Positions 7,962-16,750 of a stretch of DNA of 57,437 nt are shown piece by piece. The notes beneath the pieces are model-generated. The model had not been told where the DNA came from. It did not search any database and saw only the letters and a program-made list of their open reading frames with translations. The translations under genes were made by a program, and so were the position numbers. Each line of letters starts with the position of its first letter. Position 1 is the stretch's first letter. The stretch comes from Candidatus Auribacterota bacterium (GTDB lineage: Bacteria > Auribacterota > Tritonobacteria > UBA1439): contig JAPLCX010000016.1 in assembly GCA_026392035.1 (NCBI GenBank), positions 1-57,437 on the forward strand, in the 5' to 3' direction.

Positions 7962-7979
7962 AAACGAAGGGATCATGCA

Positions 7980-8531
7980 ATGTCACGGGTAGGAAAGAAG
8001 CCGGTCGACGTGGTCGCGGGTGTTCAGGCCACGGGCGAAGCCGGTCGCCTCACGGTGAAAGGTCCCCGGGGTGAACTCAGTCTGAAGCTGCCCCTTGGCA
8101 TCTCCGTGAGGCAGGAGGGGCAGCAGCTCCTGGTGGAGTGCGCGCCGGATACCAAGAAAGGCGGCGCGCTGCACGGGGTCACGCGCACCCTCATCGCCAA
8201 TATGGTGAGAGGTGTCTCCGAGGGCTACGAGAAGGCGCTCCAGATTGTGGGTGTGGGATACAAGGCAAAAGTCGAGGGGCAGAAGCTCGTGATACAGCTC
8301 GGCTTTTCGCACCCCATCAATTACGATATCCCTCCAACCATCAAGATAAGCATCGGGAAGGAGAATACCCTGACGATTTCGGGCTGTGATAAGCAGCTCG
8401 TGGGAAAGGTGGCAGCGGAGATTCGAGGTTTCTATCCCCCCGAGCCTTACAAGGGCAAGGGGATTCGATATAAGGACGAGTTGGTGCGCCGCAAGGCAGG
8501 GAAGGCCGTCGCGACCACTGCGGCCACCTGA
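7980..8531 (+). CDS. rplF: Ribosomal protein L6
   Basis: 50S protein near the factor-binding site. ATG 7980 gives MSRVGKKPVDVVAGVQAT and 183 residues, the usual length; an upstream in-frame GTG (7896) would be read through repeat sequence and is rejected. Two tandem alpha-beta domains: TVKGPRGELSLKLP in the first, LQIVGVGYKAKVEGQKLVIQLGFSHPINYDIP and AAEIRGFYPPEPYKGKGIRYKDELVRRKAGKA in the second. Confidence 0.97.
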   Translation: MSRVGKKPVDVVAGVQATGEAGRLTVKGPRGELSLKLPLGISVRQEGQQLLVECAPDTKKGGALHGVTRTLIANMVRGVSEGYEKALQIVGVGYKAKVEGQKLVIQLGFSHPINYDIPPTIKISIGKENTLTISGCDKQLVGKVAAEIRGFYPPEPYKGKGIRYKDELVRRKAGKAVATTAAT

Positions 8532-8637
8532 GCGGGTGAGAGAATCGGTTGCAGGGCGCTCGATTCTGGTTTCTTGACCAGCGGACAGGCGGGCTACAGG
8601 GCGCACCGGCAACCGGGAACATGGGGCTGGAGTCACG

Positions 8638-8997
8638 ATGAGAGGGATTGACAAGACACGCTGGAGAAGGAAGATGCGCGTGCGCAAGAAGATTCAGGGC
8701 ACGGCCGCCCGGCCGAGGCTGTGTGTGTCCCGTAGCAACATGCACATCTACGCGCAGTTGATTGATGACGCGAGCGGCAAAACACTCGCCGCCGTTTCAA
8801 CCCTTTCGCCGATCTACCGGGAGAAGTCATCCGCCAAGGGGAAGAAAGAGGCGGCCAAGGTCGTCGGCGGCCTCATTGCTGAGATGGCGAAGGCAAAGGG
8901 AATCGAGCGTGTAGTTTTTGACAGGAACCGGCACCGCTACCACGGGCGTGTGAAGGCCGTGGCCGAGGGTGCGCGAGAAGGGGCGCTGAAATTTTAA
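8638..8997 (+). CDS. rplR: Ribosomal protein L18
   Basis: 5S rRNA-binding protein. 119 residues: [35 protein letters not shown], then [54 protein letters not shown]. The last codons and the TAA stop (AAATTTTAA, 8989-8997) are at the same time the first bases of the left arm of an AT-rich inverted repeat. The 106 bases upstream of the ATG hold no recognisable gene. Confidence 0.97.
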   Translation: MRGIDKTRWRRKMRVRKKIQGTAARPRLCVSRSNMHIYAQLIDDASGKTLAAVSTLSPIYREKSSAKGKKEAAKVVGGLIAEMAKAKGIERVVFDRNRHRYHGRVKAVAEGAREGALKF

Positions 8998-9038
8998 ATT
9001 GTAAATTTAAAATTTCCAATTTACAATTTTAAATTTTT
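8989..9038. repeat. Word-type inverted repeat, vocabulary F (AAATTTTAAATTGTAAATTT)
   Basis: A compact AT-only hairpin whose left arm (8989-9008) includes the rplR stop codon and whose right arm (about 9017-9037) runs to just before the rpsE ribosome binding site. Strong base-composition contrast with the GC-rich genes. Confidence 0.85.
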
Positions 9039-9055
9039 CGGGGAAGGAGGAGCAG

Positions 9056-9544
9056 GTGGCGCTGGAAAGGAAAATGTCAGGGACTCCGGGAATCGAGGAG
9101 AAGGTGGTGAGCATCAACCGCTGCGCGAAGGTGGTGAAGGGCGGTCGCCGCTTCAGCTTTAGCGCGCTGGTGGTGAGCGGAGACAGGAATGGGCGCGTCG
9201 GCTACGGTTTTGGGAAGGCGAACGAGATCGCTGATGCGATCAGAAAGGCTTCCGAAGCTGCCAGGAGACAATCGCTCTTCGTGCCGAGGCGGAATACCAC
9301 GATACCTCATGAGACCATGGGGGCCTTTGGCGGCGCGCGGGTCTTGCTGAAGCCAGCCGCTCCCGGCACGGGTATTATCGCCGGCGGGGGGACACGGGTG
9401 GTCCTGGATCTCGCGGGGGTGAAGGATATACTGGCGAAATCGCTTAAATCAAAGAACCCCGTCAATGTGGTGAAGGCCACCTTTGACGCGCTTCAGCAAT
9501 TGCGCACCAGGGAACAACTGATGCAGGCGAGAGGGGTAGACTGA
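9056..9544 (+). CDS. rpsE: Ribosomal protein S5
   Basis: 30S protein at the mRNA channel, with decoding-fidelity and helicase roles. GTG start at 9056 behind AAGGAGGAGCAG; 162 residues. [51 protein letters not shown] is the N-terminal domain, [37 protein letters not shown] the C-terminal. rplO follows after one base, so rpmD (L30) is not in its usual place. Confidence 0.97.
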   Translation: MALERKMSGTPGIEEKVVSINRCAKVVKGGRRFSFSALVVSGDRNGRVGYGFGKANEIADAIRKASEAARRQSLFVPRRNTTIPHETMGAFGGARVLLKPAAPGTGIIAGGGTRVVLDLAGVKDILAKSLKSKNPVNVVKATFDALQQLRTREQLMQARGVD

Positions 9545-9545
9545 C

Positions 9546-10151
9546 GTGAGATTGGATCAGATAAGCAACAACCCGCACGCGCGCAAGGGCAGGAAGCGCA
9601 TTGGCCGTGGTCCGGGCTCCGGACACGGGAAGACGAGCTGCCGGGGGCACAAGGGGCAGAAGGCCCGCTCGGGGGTGAGTATCCGTCCCGGGTTCGAGGG
9701 CGGTCAGATGCCGCTGATACGCAGGCTGCCCAAACGCGGTTTTCGGAGCCCCTCTCGGCTTCGCCAGGGCATCGTGAACGTGGAGTCGCTCAACATCTTC
9801 GACGAGGGGAGCGTGGTTGATCCCAAGGCCCTGGCGGCGCGAGGGATTGTGAAGGGGCACCTGGACGAGATCAAGATCCTTGGGAAGGGCGAACTCAAGA
9901 AGAGACTCGAGGTGGTCGCGCACGCGTTTAGCGCCTCTGCCCGGATAAAGATCGAGGCCGCGAAGGGCGCGGCAAAGATCGTGACCCGTACCTGCACGCC
10001 GGAGTGCGTGCCTGCGCGTAGCCGAGACAACGCTTCGGCGAGGGCAGGCGTTTCGGCACGCAGGCGTGACTCGGGGCTCGTGACCCGTCAAGCGGAGCAG
10101 CCCGAGATACGAACCACGAATCACGATTCACGAGTTGAGCGAACGAAGTGA
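9546..10151 (+). CDS. rplO: Ribosomal protein L15 with repeat-derived C-terminus
   Basis: Late 50S assembly protein. GTG start one base after rpsE. Residues 1-150 are a normal L15 (RLDQISNNPHARKGRKRIGRGPGSGHGKTSCRGHKGQKAR, FEGGQMPLIRRLPKRGF, ending KIEAAKGAAKI). Bacterial L15 usually stops there at about 145-150 residues; this one continues to 201. The extra codons run through a palindromic element (GCGTGCCTGCGCG, CGGCGAGGGCAGGCG, CACGCAGGCGTG at about 10003-10067) and vocabulary-A words (ATACGAACCACGAATCACGA), so the tail looks like read-through of an inserted repeat. It ends inside the extended secY frame. Confidence 0.93.
   Translation: MRLDQISNNPHARKGRKRIGRGPGSGHGKTSCRGHKGQKARSGVSIRPGFEGGQMPLIRRLPKRGFRSPSRLRQGIVNVESLNIFDEGSVVDPKALAARGIVKGHLDEIKILGKGELKKRLEVVAHAFSASARIKIEAAKGAAKIVTRTCTPECVPARSRDNASARAGVSARRRDSGLVTRQAEQPEIRTTNHDSRVERTK
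10003..10140. repeat. Composite palindromic repeat overlapping the 3' end of rplO
   Basis: A GC-rich hairpin with GCCTGC and GCAGGC words (vocabulary P, also at 25553-25590 and 54440-54480) is followed by single-arm vocabulary-A words, GAGATACGAACCACGAATCA and on. Much of the element is in the rplO reading frame. Confidence 0.7.
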
Positions 10152-10158
10152 GCCAGAG

Positions 10159-11493
10159 ATGATATCGGCGTTCAGGAATATGTTCAGGATCGGCGAACTG
10201 CGCAGCCGTATTCTCTTCACGCTCGCCCTGATCATCGTGTACAGGCTCGGTGCCTATGTCCCGACCCCCGGTGTCGATGCGAAGGCCCTCAGTATGTTCT
10301 TCGCGGAACTGCAGCGCACGCAGGGCACGGGGGGGAACCTCTTCGGCCTCATGAATATGTTCTCAGGGGGAGCCCTGAGCCAGTGCACGATCTTCGCGCT
10401 CGGGATCATGCCCTACATCAGTGCGTCCATCATTCTCCAGCTGCTCACCGCGGTGGTCCCCTCGCTCGAGCGGATGGCGAAGGAGGGGGAGGTGGGGAGG
10501 AGAAAAATAAATCAGTACACCCGCTACGGGACGGTGCTCCTCTGTCTCTTCCAGGCGGGTATGATCAGCCGATTCCTCGAGAACCCTGCGAGCTTCGGAG
10601 GGAGGGTGATCATTCCTCACCCGGGCTGGGCGACCCGACTCATGATCATGATGACCATCACGACGGGGACGGTGTTCATCATGTGGCTGGGTGAGCAGAT
10701 CACCGAGAATGGGATCGGGAATGGTATTTCGCTGATCATCACGGCGGGGATAATCTCCCGCTTGCCGAACGCGATTTATGAAGTCTATGAACTCGCCCGG
10801 ACGGGCAATATCCGCCCCTATGCGGTCGTCGGCATGGCGGTGCTCGCGGCGCTGGTGGTGGCGGCGGTGGTACTGGTCACTGAGGGCCAGCGGCGGATAC
10901 CCATCCAGAGGCCGAAGCAGATCCGCGGCAGGAAAATTTACAGCGCTCAGAGCACGTATATTCCGCTTCGGGTAAACCAGGCGGGAGTAATCCCGATCAT
11001 TTTTGCCTCTTCGATCCTCCTCTTCCCCGCGACCGTCGGGGGCTTTGTGCAGACCGAGTGGCTCAAGACGGCGATGGGCATGCTTCGCCCCGGGGCGTTT
11101 CTGTACACCCTGCTGGAGGTGGTGCTGATTGTTTTCTTCTGCTACTTTTACACGGCGATCACCTTCAACCCGATTGACCTGGCGGACAATATGAAAAAGA
11201 GCGGCGCATTTGTGCCCGGCATCAGGCCCGGCAAGCCCACGGCGGAATTCTTTGAGAGGACCATGAACCGCATCACGCTCCCCGGGGCCATATTCCTCGC
11301 GGCGATCGCCGTGTCGCCCAGTGTGATTGCCGGGTACATGAATATCAGCTACACCATCTCCCAATTTTTTGGAGGCACGGGGCTGCTGATTATTGTCGGC
11401 GTCATGCTGGACACGATGCGGCAGGTCGAATCCCACCTCGTGATGAGGCACTACGATGGTTTCATGCGAAAGGGAAAGATACGAGGAAGGTAA
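10159..11493 (+). CDS. secY: Preprotein translocase subunit SecY
   Basis: Channel of the Sec translocon, ten membrane spans. I choose ATG 10159 (MISAFRNMFRIGELRSRILFTLALII), 444 residues; an in-frame TTG at 10135 lies in repeat words. Visible hallmarks: VYRLGAYVPTPGVD at the first periplasmic loop, FSGGALSQCTIFALGIMPYISASIILQLLT (spans 2-3), GNGISLIITAGII, RRIPIQRPKQIRGRK in the large cytosolic loop and YTAITFNPIDLADNMKKSGAFVPGIRPG. It is the usual last gene of the spc part. Confidence 0.98.
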   Translation: MISAFRNMFRIGELRSRILFTLALIIVYRLGAYVPTPGVDAKALSMFFAELQRTQGTGGNLFGLMNMFSGGALSQCTIFALGIMPYISASIILQLLTAVVPSLERMAKEGEVGRRKINQYTRYGTVLLCLFQAGMISRFLENPASFGGRVIIPHPGWATRLMIMMTITTGTVFIMWLGEQITENGIGNGISLIITAGIISRLPNAIYEVYELARTGNIRPYAVVGMAVLAALVVAAVVLVTEGQRRIPIQRPKQIRGRKIYSAQSTYIPLRVNQAGVIPIIFASSILLFPATVGGFVQTEWLKTAMGMLRPGAFLYTLLEVVLIVFFCYFYTAITFNPIDLADNMKKSGAFVPGIRPGKPTAEFFERTMNRITLPGAIFLAAIAVSPSVIAGYMNISYTISQFFGGTGLLIIVGVMLDTMRQVESHLVMRHYDGFMRKGKIRGR

Positions 11494-11498
11494 ATTCA

Positions 11499-11584
11499 GT
11501 AGCGAGTAGTAAGTAGCCGGTAGTCAGGGAACTTATAAGTTCTATTTCTTCCCTAACTACTAACTACTAGCTACTGGCTACTCG
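11499..11584. repeat. Word-type inverted repeat, vocabulary E (TAGTAGTCAGTAGCTAG)
   Basis: secY-adk gap. Left arm AGTAGCGAGTAGTAAGTAGC then CGGTAGTCAGGGA; right arm TCCCTAACTACTAACTACTA then GCTACTGGCTACTCG. Both arms fill the gap up to the adk start. A small ACTTATAAGT palindrome sits at the apex. Confidence 0.9.
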
Positions 11585-11595
11585 TTGCCGTCTAT

Positions 11596-12249
11596 ATGAG
11601 ATTGATATTGCTGGGCCCGCCCGGCGCGGGTAAGGGATCACAGGCGAAGGTGCTGTGCGCAAAATTCGGGATCCCGCACATTTCGACGGGGGATATGTTT
11701 CGCGAGGCGTACACACAGGGCACCACGCTGGGGCGCATGGCGCACGACAACTACTGGGGAAAGGGTGAGCTTGTGCCTGACGATATCACCGTGGGGCTGG
11801 TGCGGGAGCGGATTGCGCGGGACGATTGTCGCGCGCGTGGGTTTCTCCTCGACGGCTTCCCGAGGACCCTCCCCCAGGCGGAAAAACTGGATCAGCTCCT
11901 CAATGAGTTGAATCAGTCGCTTGATAAGGTCATTTACATGAAGACCTCCCAGGAGGTGATCCTCCAGCGGCTCGGCGGCAGGAGGGTCTGCAAGTCGTGC
12001 GGAGCAAACTACCACGTCGTGAACATGCCGCCAAGGATCGAGGGCGCGTGCGATGCCTGCGGCGGGAATCTGTACCAGAGGCCTGATGACGCTGAGGATA
12101 CGGTCCTGAACCGCCTCGGGGTGTACGAGGCGCAGACCGCGCCGCTCATAAAGTATTATAAAAACCAGGAGCTTTTGGCCACCGTCAACAGCGATACCCC
12201 GGTGCAGGGGACGTACGCTCAGGTTCTCACGGTGATGAATCAACAATGA
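11596..12249 (+). CDS. adk: Adenylate kinase, zinc-lid form
   Basis: Interconverts ATP plus AMP and two ADP in the cytosol. 217 residues. P-loop GPPGAGKGS at 7-15, AMP-binding HISTGDMFR (about 28-36), DGFPRT (about 84-89). The long lid (about residues 125-160) carries four cysteines (CKSCG and CDACG), the zinc-lid variant. ATG 11596. The last bases overlap the map start (ATGA). secY-adk-map-infA is the standard order. Confidence 0.97.
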   Translation: MRLILLGPPGAGKGSQAKVLCAKFGIPHISTGDMFREAYTQGTTLGRMAHDNYWGKGELVPDDITVGLVRERIARDDCRARGFLLDGFPRTLPQAEKLDQLLNELNQSLDKVIYMKTSQEVILQRLGGRRVCKSCGANYHVVNMPPRIEGACDACGGNLYQRPDDAEDTVLNRLGVYEAQTAPLIKYYKNQELLATVNSDTPVQGTYAQVLTVMNQQ

Positions 12250-13007
12250 TCATCATAAAATCCGCGAATGAAATAGGGAAAATGCGCGTGAGCAGCCGCA
12301 TCGCCGCGGAGGTCATGGGCATACTGGAGAAAATGGTCGCGCCTGGGGTGCGCACGGTGGAGCTCGACCGGGTGGCTGCCAGGCTCATTCAGGAGCGCGG
12401 CGGCCGCTCAGCCTTTAAGGGGTACCGGGGTTATCCCGCGCACGTATGCATTTCTGTGAATGAGGAAGTGGTGCATGGGATCCCCGGCGAGAGGGTTCTG
12501 GAAGCGGGCGATATCGTGAGCGTTGACGTGGGGGTGGAGCACGACGGCTATTGCGGCGATATGGCGCGTACCTTCACGGTGGGGGAAGTGAACGGCACGA
12601 AGGCCCGCCTCGTGGAGGTGACGCGGCTCGCAGTTGAGGACGCGGTGGGCATGGCGCGGTCTGGCGGCAGGCTCTTCGATATCTCTCGCGCGATCGAGCG
12701 CCGCGCGACGTCGAGCGGGTTCTCGGTGGTCCGTGACTATGTGGGGCACGGTATCGGTGCAACGCTCCACGAGGATCCGCAGATCCCCAATTTTGGCAAG
12801 CCGCATACCGGGCCGAAGCTCAAATCAGGCATGACGTTTGCGGTGGAGGCGATGATCAATGCGGGAACCTATGCCGTAAGGGTGCTGCCGGATGGCTGGA
12901 CAGTCATCACGCAGGACAGGAAAGCATCCGCCCACTTCGAGGACACTATTGTCATCACGGGGGACGGCCCTGAGGTTTTGACATGCCAAAAAAGGAAGAT
13001 GCCATAA
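12246..13007 (+). CDS. map: Methionine aminopeptidase type I
   Basis: Removes the initiator methionine, with a two-metal site. 253 residues; [30 protein letters not shown], then [22 protein letters not shown] (metal-ligand aspartates near residues 96 and 107), [19 protein letters not shown] (His ligand) and TFAVEAM (Glu ligand). The C-terminus reads [11 protein letters not shown], slightly longer than usual because it overlaps infA by 25 bases. ATG 12246 sits in the adk stop. Confidence 0.96.
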   Translation: MIIIKSANEIGKMRVSSRIAAEVMGILEKMVAPGVRTVELDRVAARLIQERGGRSAFKGYRGYPAHVCISVNEEVVHGIPGERVLEAGDIVSVDVGVEHDGYCGDMARTFTVGEVNGTKARLVEVTRLAVEDAVGMARSGGRLFDISRAIERRATSSGFSVVRDYVGHGIGATLHEDPQIPNFGKPHTGPKLKSGMTFAVEAMINAGTYAVRVLPDGWTVITQDRKASAHFEDTIVITGDGPEVLTCQKRKMP

Positions 13008-13204
13008 GGGTTGAGGGGATCGTTGTGGAGGTTCTGCCCAACACGATGTTCAGGGTGGATCTGCCGAATGGTCATCGCGTGCTCGCGCACATATCGGGGA
13101 AGATGAGGATGCACTTCATACGCATCCTCCCCGGGGATAAGGTGTTGCTTGAGATGTCGCCGTATGATCTCACGAAGGCGAGGATCGTGTACCGCGTCAA
13201 GTGA
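12983..13204 (+). CDS. infA: Translation initiation factor IF-1
   Basis: OB-fold protein that occupies the ribosomal A site during initiation. 73 residues: [70 protein letters not shown] is full-length IF-1. ATG 12983 lies within the end of map. Confidence 0.97.
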   Translation: MPKKEDAIRVEGIVVEVLPNTMFRVDLPNGHRVLAHISGKMRMHFIRILPGDKVLLEMSPYDLTKARIVYRVK

Positions 13205-13261
13205 GCGGGCGCCTGGCGCGACCCGCGGCTCATCCGCACAAATGAAGGGCTGGAGCGGGAG

Positions 13262-13375
13262 ATGAAAGTAAAAGCATCGGTCAAGAGAATCTGTGAAAAG
13301 TGCAAGATCGTGCGCCGCAAGGGAGTGGTGCGGGTCATCTGTACGAACCCGAGACACAAGCAGCGGCAGGGCTAA
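13262..13375 (+). CDS. rpmJ: Ribosomal protein L36
   Basis: 37 residues, ATG 13262 with GGGAG upstream. [20 protein letters not shown] continues to [13 protein letters not shown]; the C-C-C-H zinc set is complete (CEKC, C27, H32). Sits between infA and rpsM as usual. A single-arm run of AAAGTTAAAAGTGTAAAG words (vocabulary H) follows at about 13383-13410. Confidence 0.96.
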   Translation: MKVKASVKRICEKCKIVRRKGVVRVICTNPRHKQRQG

Positions 13376-13435
13376 CTACAGCCCAAAGTTAAAAGTGTAA
13401 AGCGTAAAGAAAAAAGAGATAGAAGGAGTAGCGTT

Positions 13436-13834
13436 ATGCCGAGAATTGTGGGTATTGATATACCGAAGGAAAAAAGGATCGAGGTGGCCTTGAGGTACAT
13501 CTATGGGATCGGCCCCACGAAGGCGTCCCAGGTGTGCACTCAGGCGAGCGTGAATCCGGATACCAGGGCGAAGGATCTGACGGAGGAGGAGATTGCCAAG
13601 ATCACCTCCGTGATTCAGAGCAGCTGCATGGTCGAGGGCGACCTGCGCAGGGAGGTGGCGCAGAATATCAAACGGCTCATGAGCATCGGGTGCTACCGGG
13701 GGATACGGCACAGACGCGGCCTGCCGGTGCGCGGCCAGCGGACGAGCACGAACGCGCGCACGCGGAAGGGGCCCCGGAAGACAGTCGGCGTGAAGCGCAA
13801 GGCGTCAATGAAAAAACAGGGCGGGACTGAATAA
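13436..13834 (+). CDS. rpsM: Ribosomal protein S13
   Basis: 30S head protein that bridges to the 50S central protuberance and contacts P-site tRNA. 132 residues. [75 protein letters not shown] and the basic tail are typical. ATG 13436 after AGGAGTAGCGTT. Confidence 0.97.
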   Translation: MPRIVGIDIPKEKRIEVALRYIYGIGPTKASQVCTQASVNPDTRAKDLTEEEIAKITSVIQSSCMVEGDLRREVAQNIKRLMSIGCYRGIRHRRGLPVRGQRTSTNARTRKGPRKTVGVKRKASMKKQGGTE

Positions 13835-13962
13835 TCCCGCTGCGCGCCCGTTGCACTGAAGAGGCGCGGGGGCGTTGCGTGCACCGATCGGGCGGGTCGC
13901 GAGGTCGCCATGAGCGGGGTCCGCAGCATCAGTGAGTCAGTCAGTCCGGCAAAGGAGAGAAA

Positions 13963-14367
13963 ATGGCGGAGGACAAAGAGCAGAAGCCGCAACGAGTGGT
14001 CAAGAAAAGGGTTGCGAGGTGCGGCCCCAGGGGGATCGCGCACGTCATGGCGACCTTTAACAATACGATTGTCAGCATCGCGGACGCAAAGGGCAATGTG
14101 GTGGTGTGGGCGAGCGCGGGTTCCTCAGGGTTCAAGGGGGCGCGGAAGAGCACTGCCTTTGCCGCCACGGTGGTGGCGAGCAACTGCGGCAAGCGCGCGC
14201 TCGCACAGGGGATGCGGGAAATCGAAGTCAATGTCAAGGGGCCTGGCGCGGGGCGGGAATCGGCGGTGAGGGCTCTCCAGGCTGCCGGACTCCAGATCAC
14301 GGCTATCCGCGACGTCACCCCCATACCGCACAATGGGTGCCGGCCGCCGAAGAGGCGGCGTGTATAG
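13963..14367 (+). CDS. rpsK: Ribosomal protein S11
   Basis: Protein of the 30S platform. 134 residues: short charged N-terminus, then [41 protein letters not shown] and the closing [22 protein letters not shown] 13963 follows GGAGAGAAA. The 128 bases before it hold no repeat of the word type that I could define. Confidence 0.97.
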   Translation: MAEDKEQKPQRVVKKRVARCGPRGIAHVMATFNNTIVSIADAKGNVVVWASAGSSGFKGARKSTAFAATVVASNCGKRALAQGMREIEVNVKGPGAGRESAVRALQAAGLQITAIRDVTPIPHNGCRPPKRRRV

Positions 14368-14390
14368 CAGTAGCGCACCCTTGGGGGGGA

Positions 14391-14484
14391 GCTATCGAGC
14401 TATCCCTTCGGCTACGCTCAGGGCAAGCTCGCAATCGAGCTATCGAGTACTAAAGATATCAAGTGATCAGGCTATCGAGATATC
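14391..14484. repeat. Word-type repeat, vocabulary I (AGCTATCGAGCTATC)
   Basis: rpsK-rpsD gap. Words AGCTATCGAGCTATC, AATCGAGCTATCGAGTAC and CAGGCTATCGAGATATC; because GCTATCGA-type words are near-palindromic the arms are less clear than elsewhere. A CCTTCGGCTACGCTCAGGG hairpin-like segment lies in the middle (about 14404-14422). Confidence 0.75.
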
Positions 14485-14511
14485 AATGAATAAAGGGAGG
14501 TAAGTAAATAT

Positions 14512-15138
14512 ATGGCAAGGTACACAGGACCCGTGTGCAGGCTCTGTCGGCAGGAGGGAATGAAGCTCTTCCTCAAGGGCACCCGCTGCGAAATGGCCAA
14601 ATGCGCAATAGAGCGCGGCAAACCTGCTCCGGGCATGCACGGGGCGAAGAGGCGCAAGCTCTCTTCCTACGGGGAACAGTTGCGCGAGAAGCAGAGGCTG
14701 CGCCGCTCATATGGCATTCTCGAGGAGCAATTCAGGATCCTGTTCAACAGGGCGCAGAAAAAGAAGGGGATCACCGGAGACAATCTGCTCAAGCTCCTGG
14801 AGACGAGGCTGGACAATGTGGTATTCCGGCTCGGGTTTGCCGTCTCGCGCGCGCAGGCCCGGCAGCTGGTGCGGCATGGCCATTTTCGCATCAAGAACCA
14901 CACGGTTGATATCCCCTCATACCAGGTGAGGGCGGGCGAGATCATAGAGGTAAAGCCAAAGGAGCGCTGCCGCAAGATAATCATGAAGAGTATCGAGGTC
15001 ACTGAGAAGAGGGATGTCCCGGCGTGGCTCTCGGTGAATCGGCAGGATCTGAAGGGGGAGGTCCTCAGGTCTCCGGAGAGAGCAGATATTACCGTGCCGG
15101 TCAATGAGCAGCTCGTGGTAGAGCTCTATTCGAAATAA
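14512..15138 (+). CDS. rpsD: Ribosomal protein S4, zinc-binding form
   Basis: 16S rRNA primary binder and body nucleator. 208 residues. The N-terminus has a four-cysteine zinc set (CRLC at 9-12, C26, C31). It continues with GMHGAKRRKLSSYGEQLREKQRLRRSYGILEEQFR and the S4 RNA-binding domain (LLETRLDNVVFRLGFAVSRAQARQLVRHGHFRIKNHTVDIPSYQVRAGEIIEV, about residues 96-148). ATG 14512 after GGGAGGTAAGT. Confidence 0.98.
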   Translation: MARYTGPVCRLCRQEGMKLFLKGTRCEMAKCAIERGKPAPGMHGAKRRKLSSYGEQLREKQRLRRSYGILEEQFRILFNRAQKKKGITGDNLLKLLETRLDNVVFRLGFAVSRAQARQLVRHGHFRIKNHTVDIPSYQVRAGEIIEVKPKERCRKIIMKSIEVTEKRDVPAWLSVNRQDLKGEVLRSPERADITVPVNEQLVVELYSK

Positions 15139-15198
15139 GAGGGAGCGGCGCCGGGTGGGGCCCGGGGCAGTTCACTACATAAAAGAGAGGTGACAATC

Positions 15199-16197
15199 AT
15201 GGTGATACGATTGGGAAGATTTGAAATGCCCAAGCGCTTGCTTGAGGAAGAGGGAAGTGCGACTGATACCTACGCGAAATTCATCGCTGAGCCGTTTGAG
15301 CGCGGCTATGGGCACACCCTCGGCAACGCGCTGAGGAGGGTGCTCCTGTCATCGCTCGAAGGCGCGGCGATCACTTCGGTCAGGATCAACGGGGTCCTGC
15401 ATGAGTTTGATACCATCGATGGGATGGTTGAGGATGTCACTGAATTGATCCTGAACCTGAAACAGGTGCTCCTGGTATCGCACAGCAGGGAGCCGAAAAA
15501 GATCGAGCTCAAGGCGGACAAAAAGGGAGAGGTCACCGCGGCTGACATCACCACTGACGGGACCGTCGAGGTGGTCAACCCCGCGCACCACATCGCCCAC
15601 CTCAGTAAAAAGGTGAAACTCGAGATCGAACTGGAGGTTGAAATCGGGAGGGGGTACCGGCCGTCGGAGGGGAACAAGAAAGAAGGGCAGCCGATAGGGA
15701 TCATCCCGCTCGATTCCATATTCACCCCTGTCAAGAGGGTCGCCTATCACATTGAGGATACGCGCGTGGGCCAGATAACCGAGTTCGATAAGCTCATCCT
15801 CGAGATATGGACGGATGGCAGGGTGAAACCTGAGGATGCCCTCGTACAGGCCGCCTCGATTCTACGGGAACACATCGCCGTGTTCGTTGATTTTGACAAG
15901 CATCCGCTCGCGATAGGGGAGGAAGAGGAGGAGGAGAAAGAGAAGAAAAAGGGAGAAGATATGGATCGCCTTCTCGACATGAGCATCAACGAGATCGAGC
16001 TGTCCGTCCGCGCCGCGAACTGCATCACTGCCGCGAACATCAAGACGATCGGTGACCTGGTGCAGAATACGGAGGCGGAAATGCTGAAATACAGGAACTT
16101 CGGGAAAAAATCGCTCAATGAGATCAAGCAGATCCTGACGGGGATGGGGTTATCCCTTGGCATGAAGCCCCTGGAGAAGAAGGAACTGCCGGAGTAA
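15199..16197 (+). CDS. rpoA: RNA polymerase alpha subunit
   Basis: Assembly platform of RNA polymerase, with a C-terminal domain that contacts UP elements and activators. I take ATG 15199 (MVIRLGRFEMPKRLLEE), 332 residues, with AGAGAGG upstream; GTG 15190 is an alternative. NTD signatures: FIAEPFERGYGHTLGNALRRVLLSSLEGAAITSVRI and KVKLEIELEVEIGRGYRPSE. The interdomain linker is a charged stretch (EEEEEEKEKKKGED, about 247-261). The CTD has LDMSINEIELSVRAANCI..IKTIGDLVQNTEAEMLKYRNFGKKSLNEIKQIL. Confidence 0.98.
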   Translation: MVIRLGRFEMPKRLLEEEGSATDTYAKFIAEPFERGYGHTLGNALRRVLLSSLEGAAITSVRINGVLHEFDTIDGMVEDVTELILNLKQVLLVSHSREPKKIELKADKKGEVTAADITTDGTVEVVNPAHHIAHLSKKVKLEIELEVEIGRGYRPSEGNKKEGQPIGIIPLDSIFTPVKRVAYHIEDTRVGQITEFDKLILEIWTDGRVKPEDALVQAASILREHIAVFVDFDKHPLAIGEEEEEEKEKKKGEDMDRLLDMSINEIELSVRAANCITAANIKTIGDLVQNTEAEMLKYRNFGKKSLNEIKQILTGMGLSLGMKPLEKKELPE

Positions 16198-16230
16198 TAT
16201 CGCAGTGGAACAGGGAGCGGGGAAGAACAT

Positions 16231-16644
16231 ATGAGGCACAGAAAAGAGTCGCTCAAGCTGAATCGGACTCCCGCGCACATGCGCGCCATGCTCGCCAACG
16301 CGGTCTCCAGCCTCATCAAGCTGGAGCGGTTGCAGACGACGGAAGGCCGCGCCCGCGCGGTGTGCCGGCTCACGGAGAAGATGGTGACGCTGGCCAAACG
16401 CGGCGGCCTCCATAGGCGTCGCCGCGCGACGAGTCTGATCCATGACCGCGGCGCCGTTGCCAAGCTATTCAAGGAGCTGGGGCCGCGGTACGCTCAGAGG
16501 AGCGGCGGCTATACTCGAATTGTGAAAGCCTCATTCCGAAGAGGAGATGGCGCTCCCATGGCCATCTGTGAACTGGTTGACACCACAAAACCGGTCAGGG
16601 TGAGGAAACCCAAAAAAGAGGAAGGGCGGAAGCCCAAGACGTGA
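16231..16644 (+). CDS. rplQ: Ribosomal protein L17
   Basis: 50S protein, last gene of the alpha operon. 137 residues: MRHRKESLKLNRTPAHMRAMLANAVSSLIKLERLQTTEGRARAV at the N-terminus, VAKLFKELGPRYAQRSGGYTRIVKASFRRGDGAPMAICELVD at the C-terminal side. A lysine-rich tail follows (RVRKPKKEEGRKPKT). ATG 16231. Confidence 0.97.
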   Translation: MRHRKESLKLNRTPAHMRAMLANAVSSLIKLERLQTTEGRARAVCRLTEKMVTLAKRGGLHRRRRATSLIHDRGAVAKLFKELGPRYAQRSGGYTRIVKASFRRGDGAPMAICELVDTTKPVRVRKPKKEEGRKPKT

Positions 16645-16750
16645 GCAGGTGCCCCGGATGCCGGCGCACATGCGCACTGCCGCTCTCGCCCTTTTTGATT
16701 CGCCGCGTACCCCGCAGGAAGTGATTCCTCATCCCCCTCTCCACAACGCC

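Noticed and set aside
10363-11451. Minus-strand frame opposite secY
   Set aside because: His- and Arg-rich translation with no family features; a shadow of secY.
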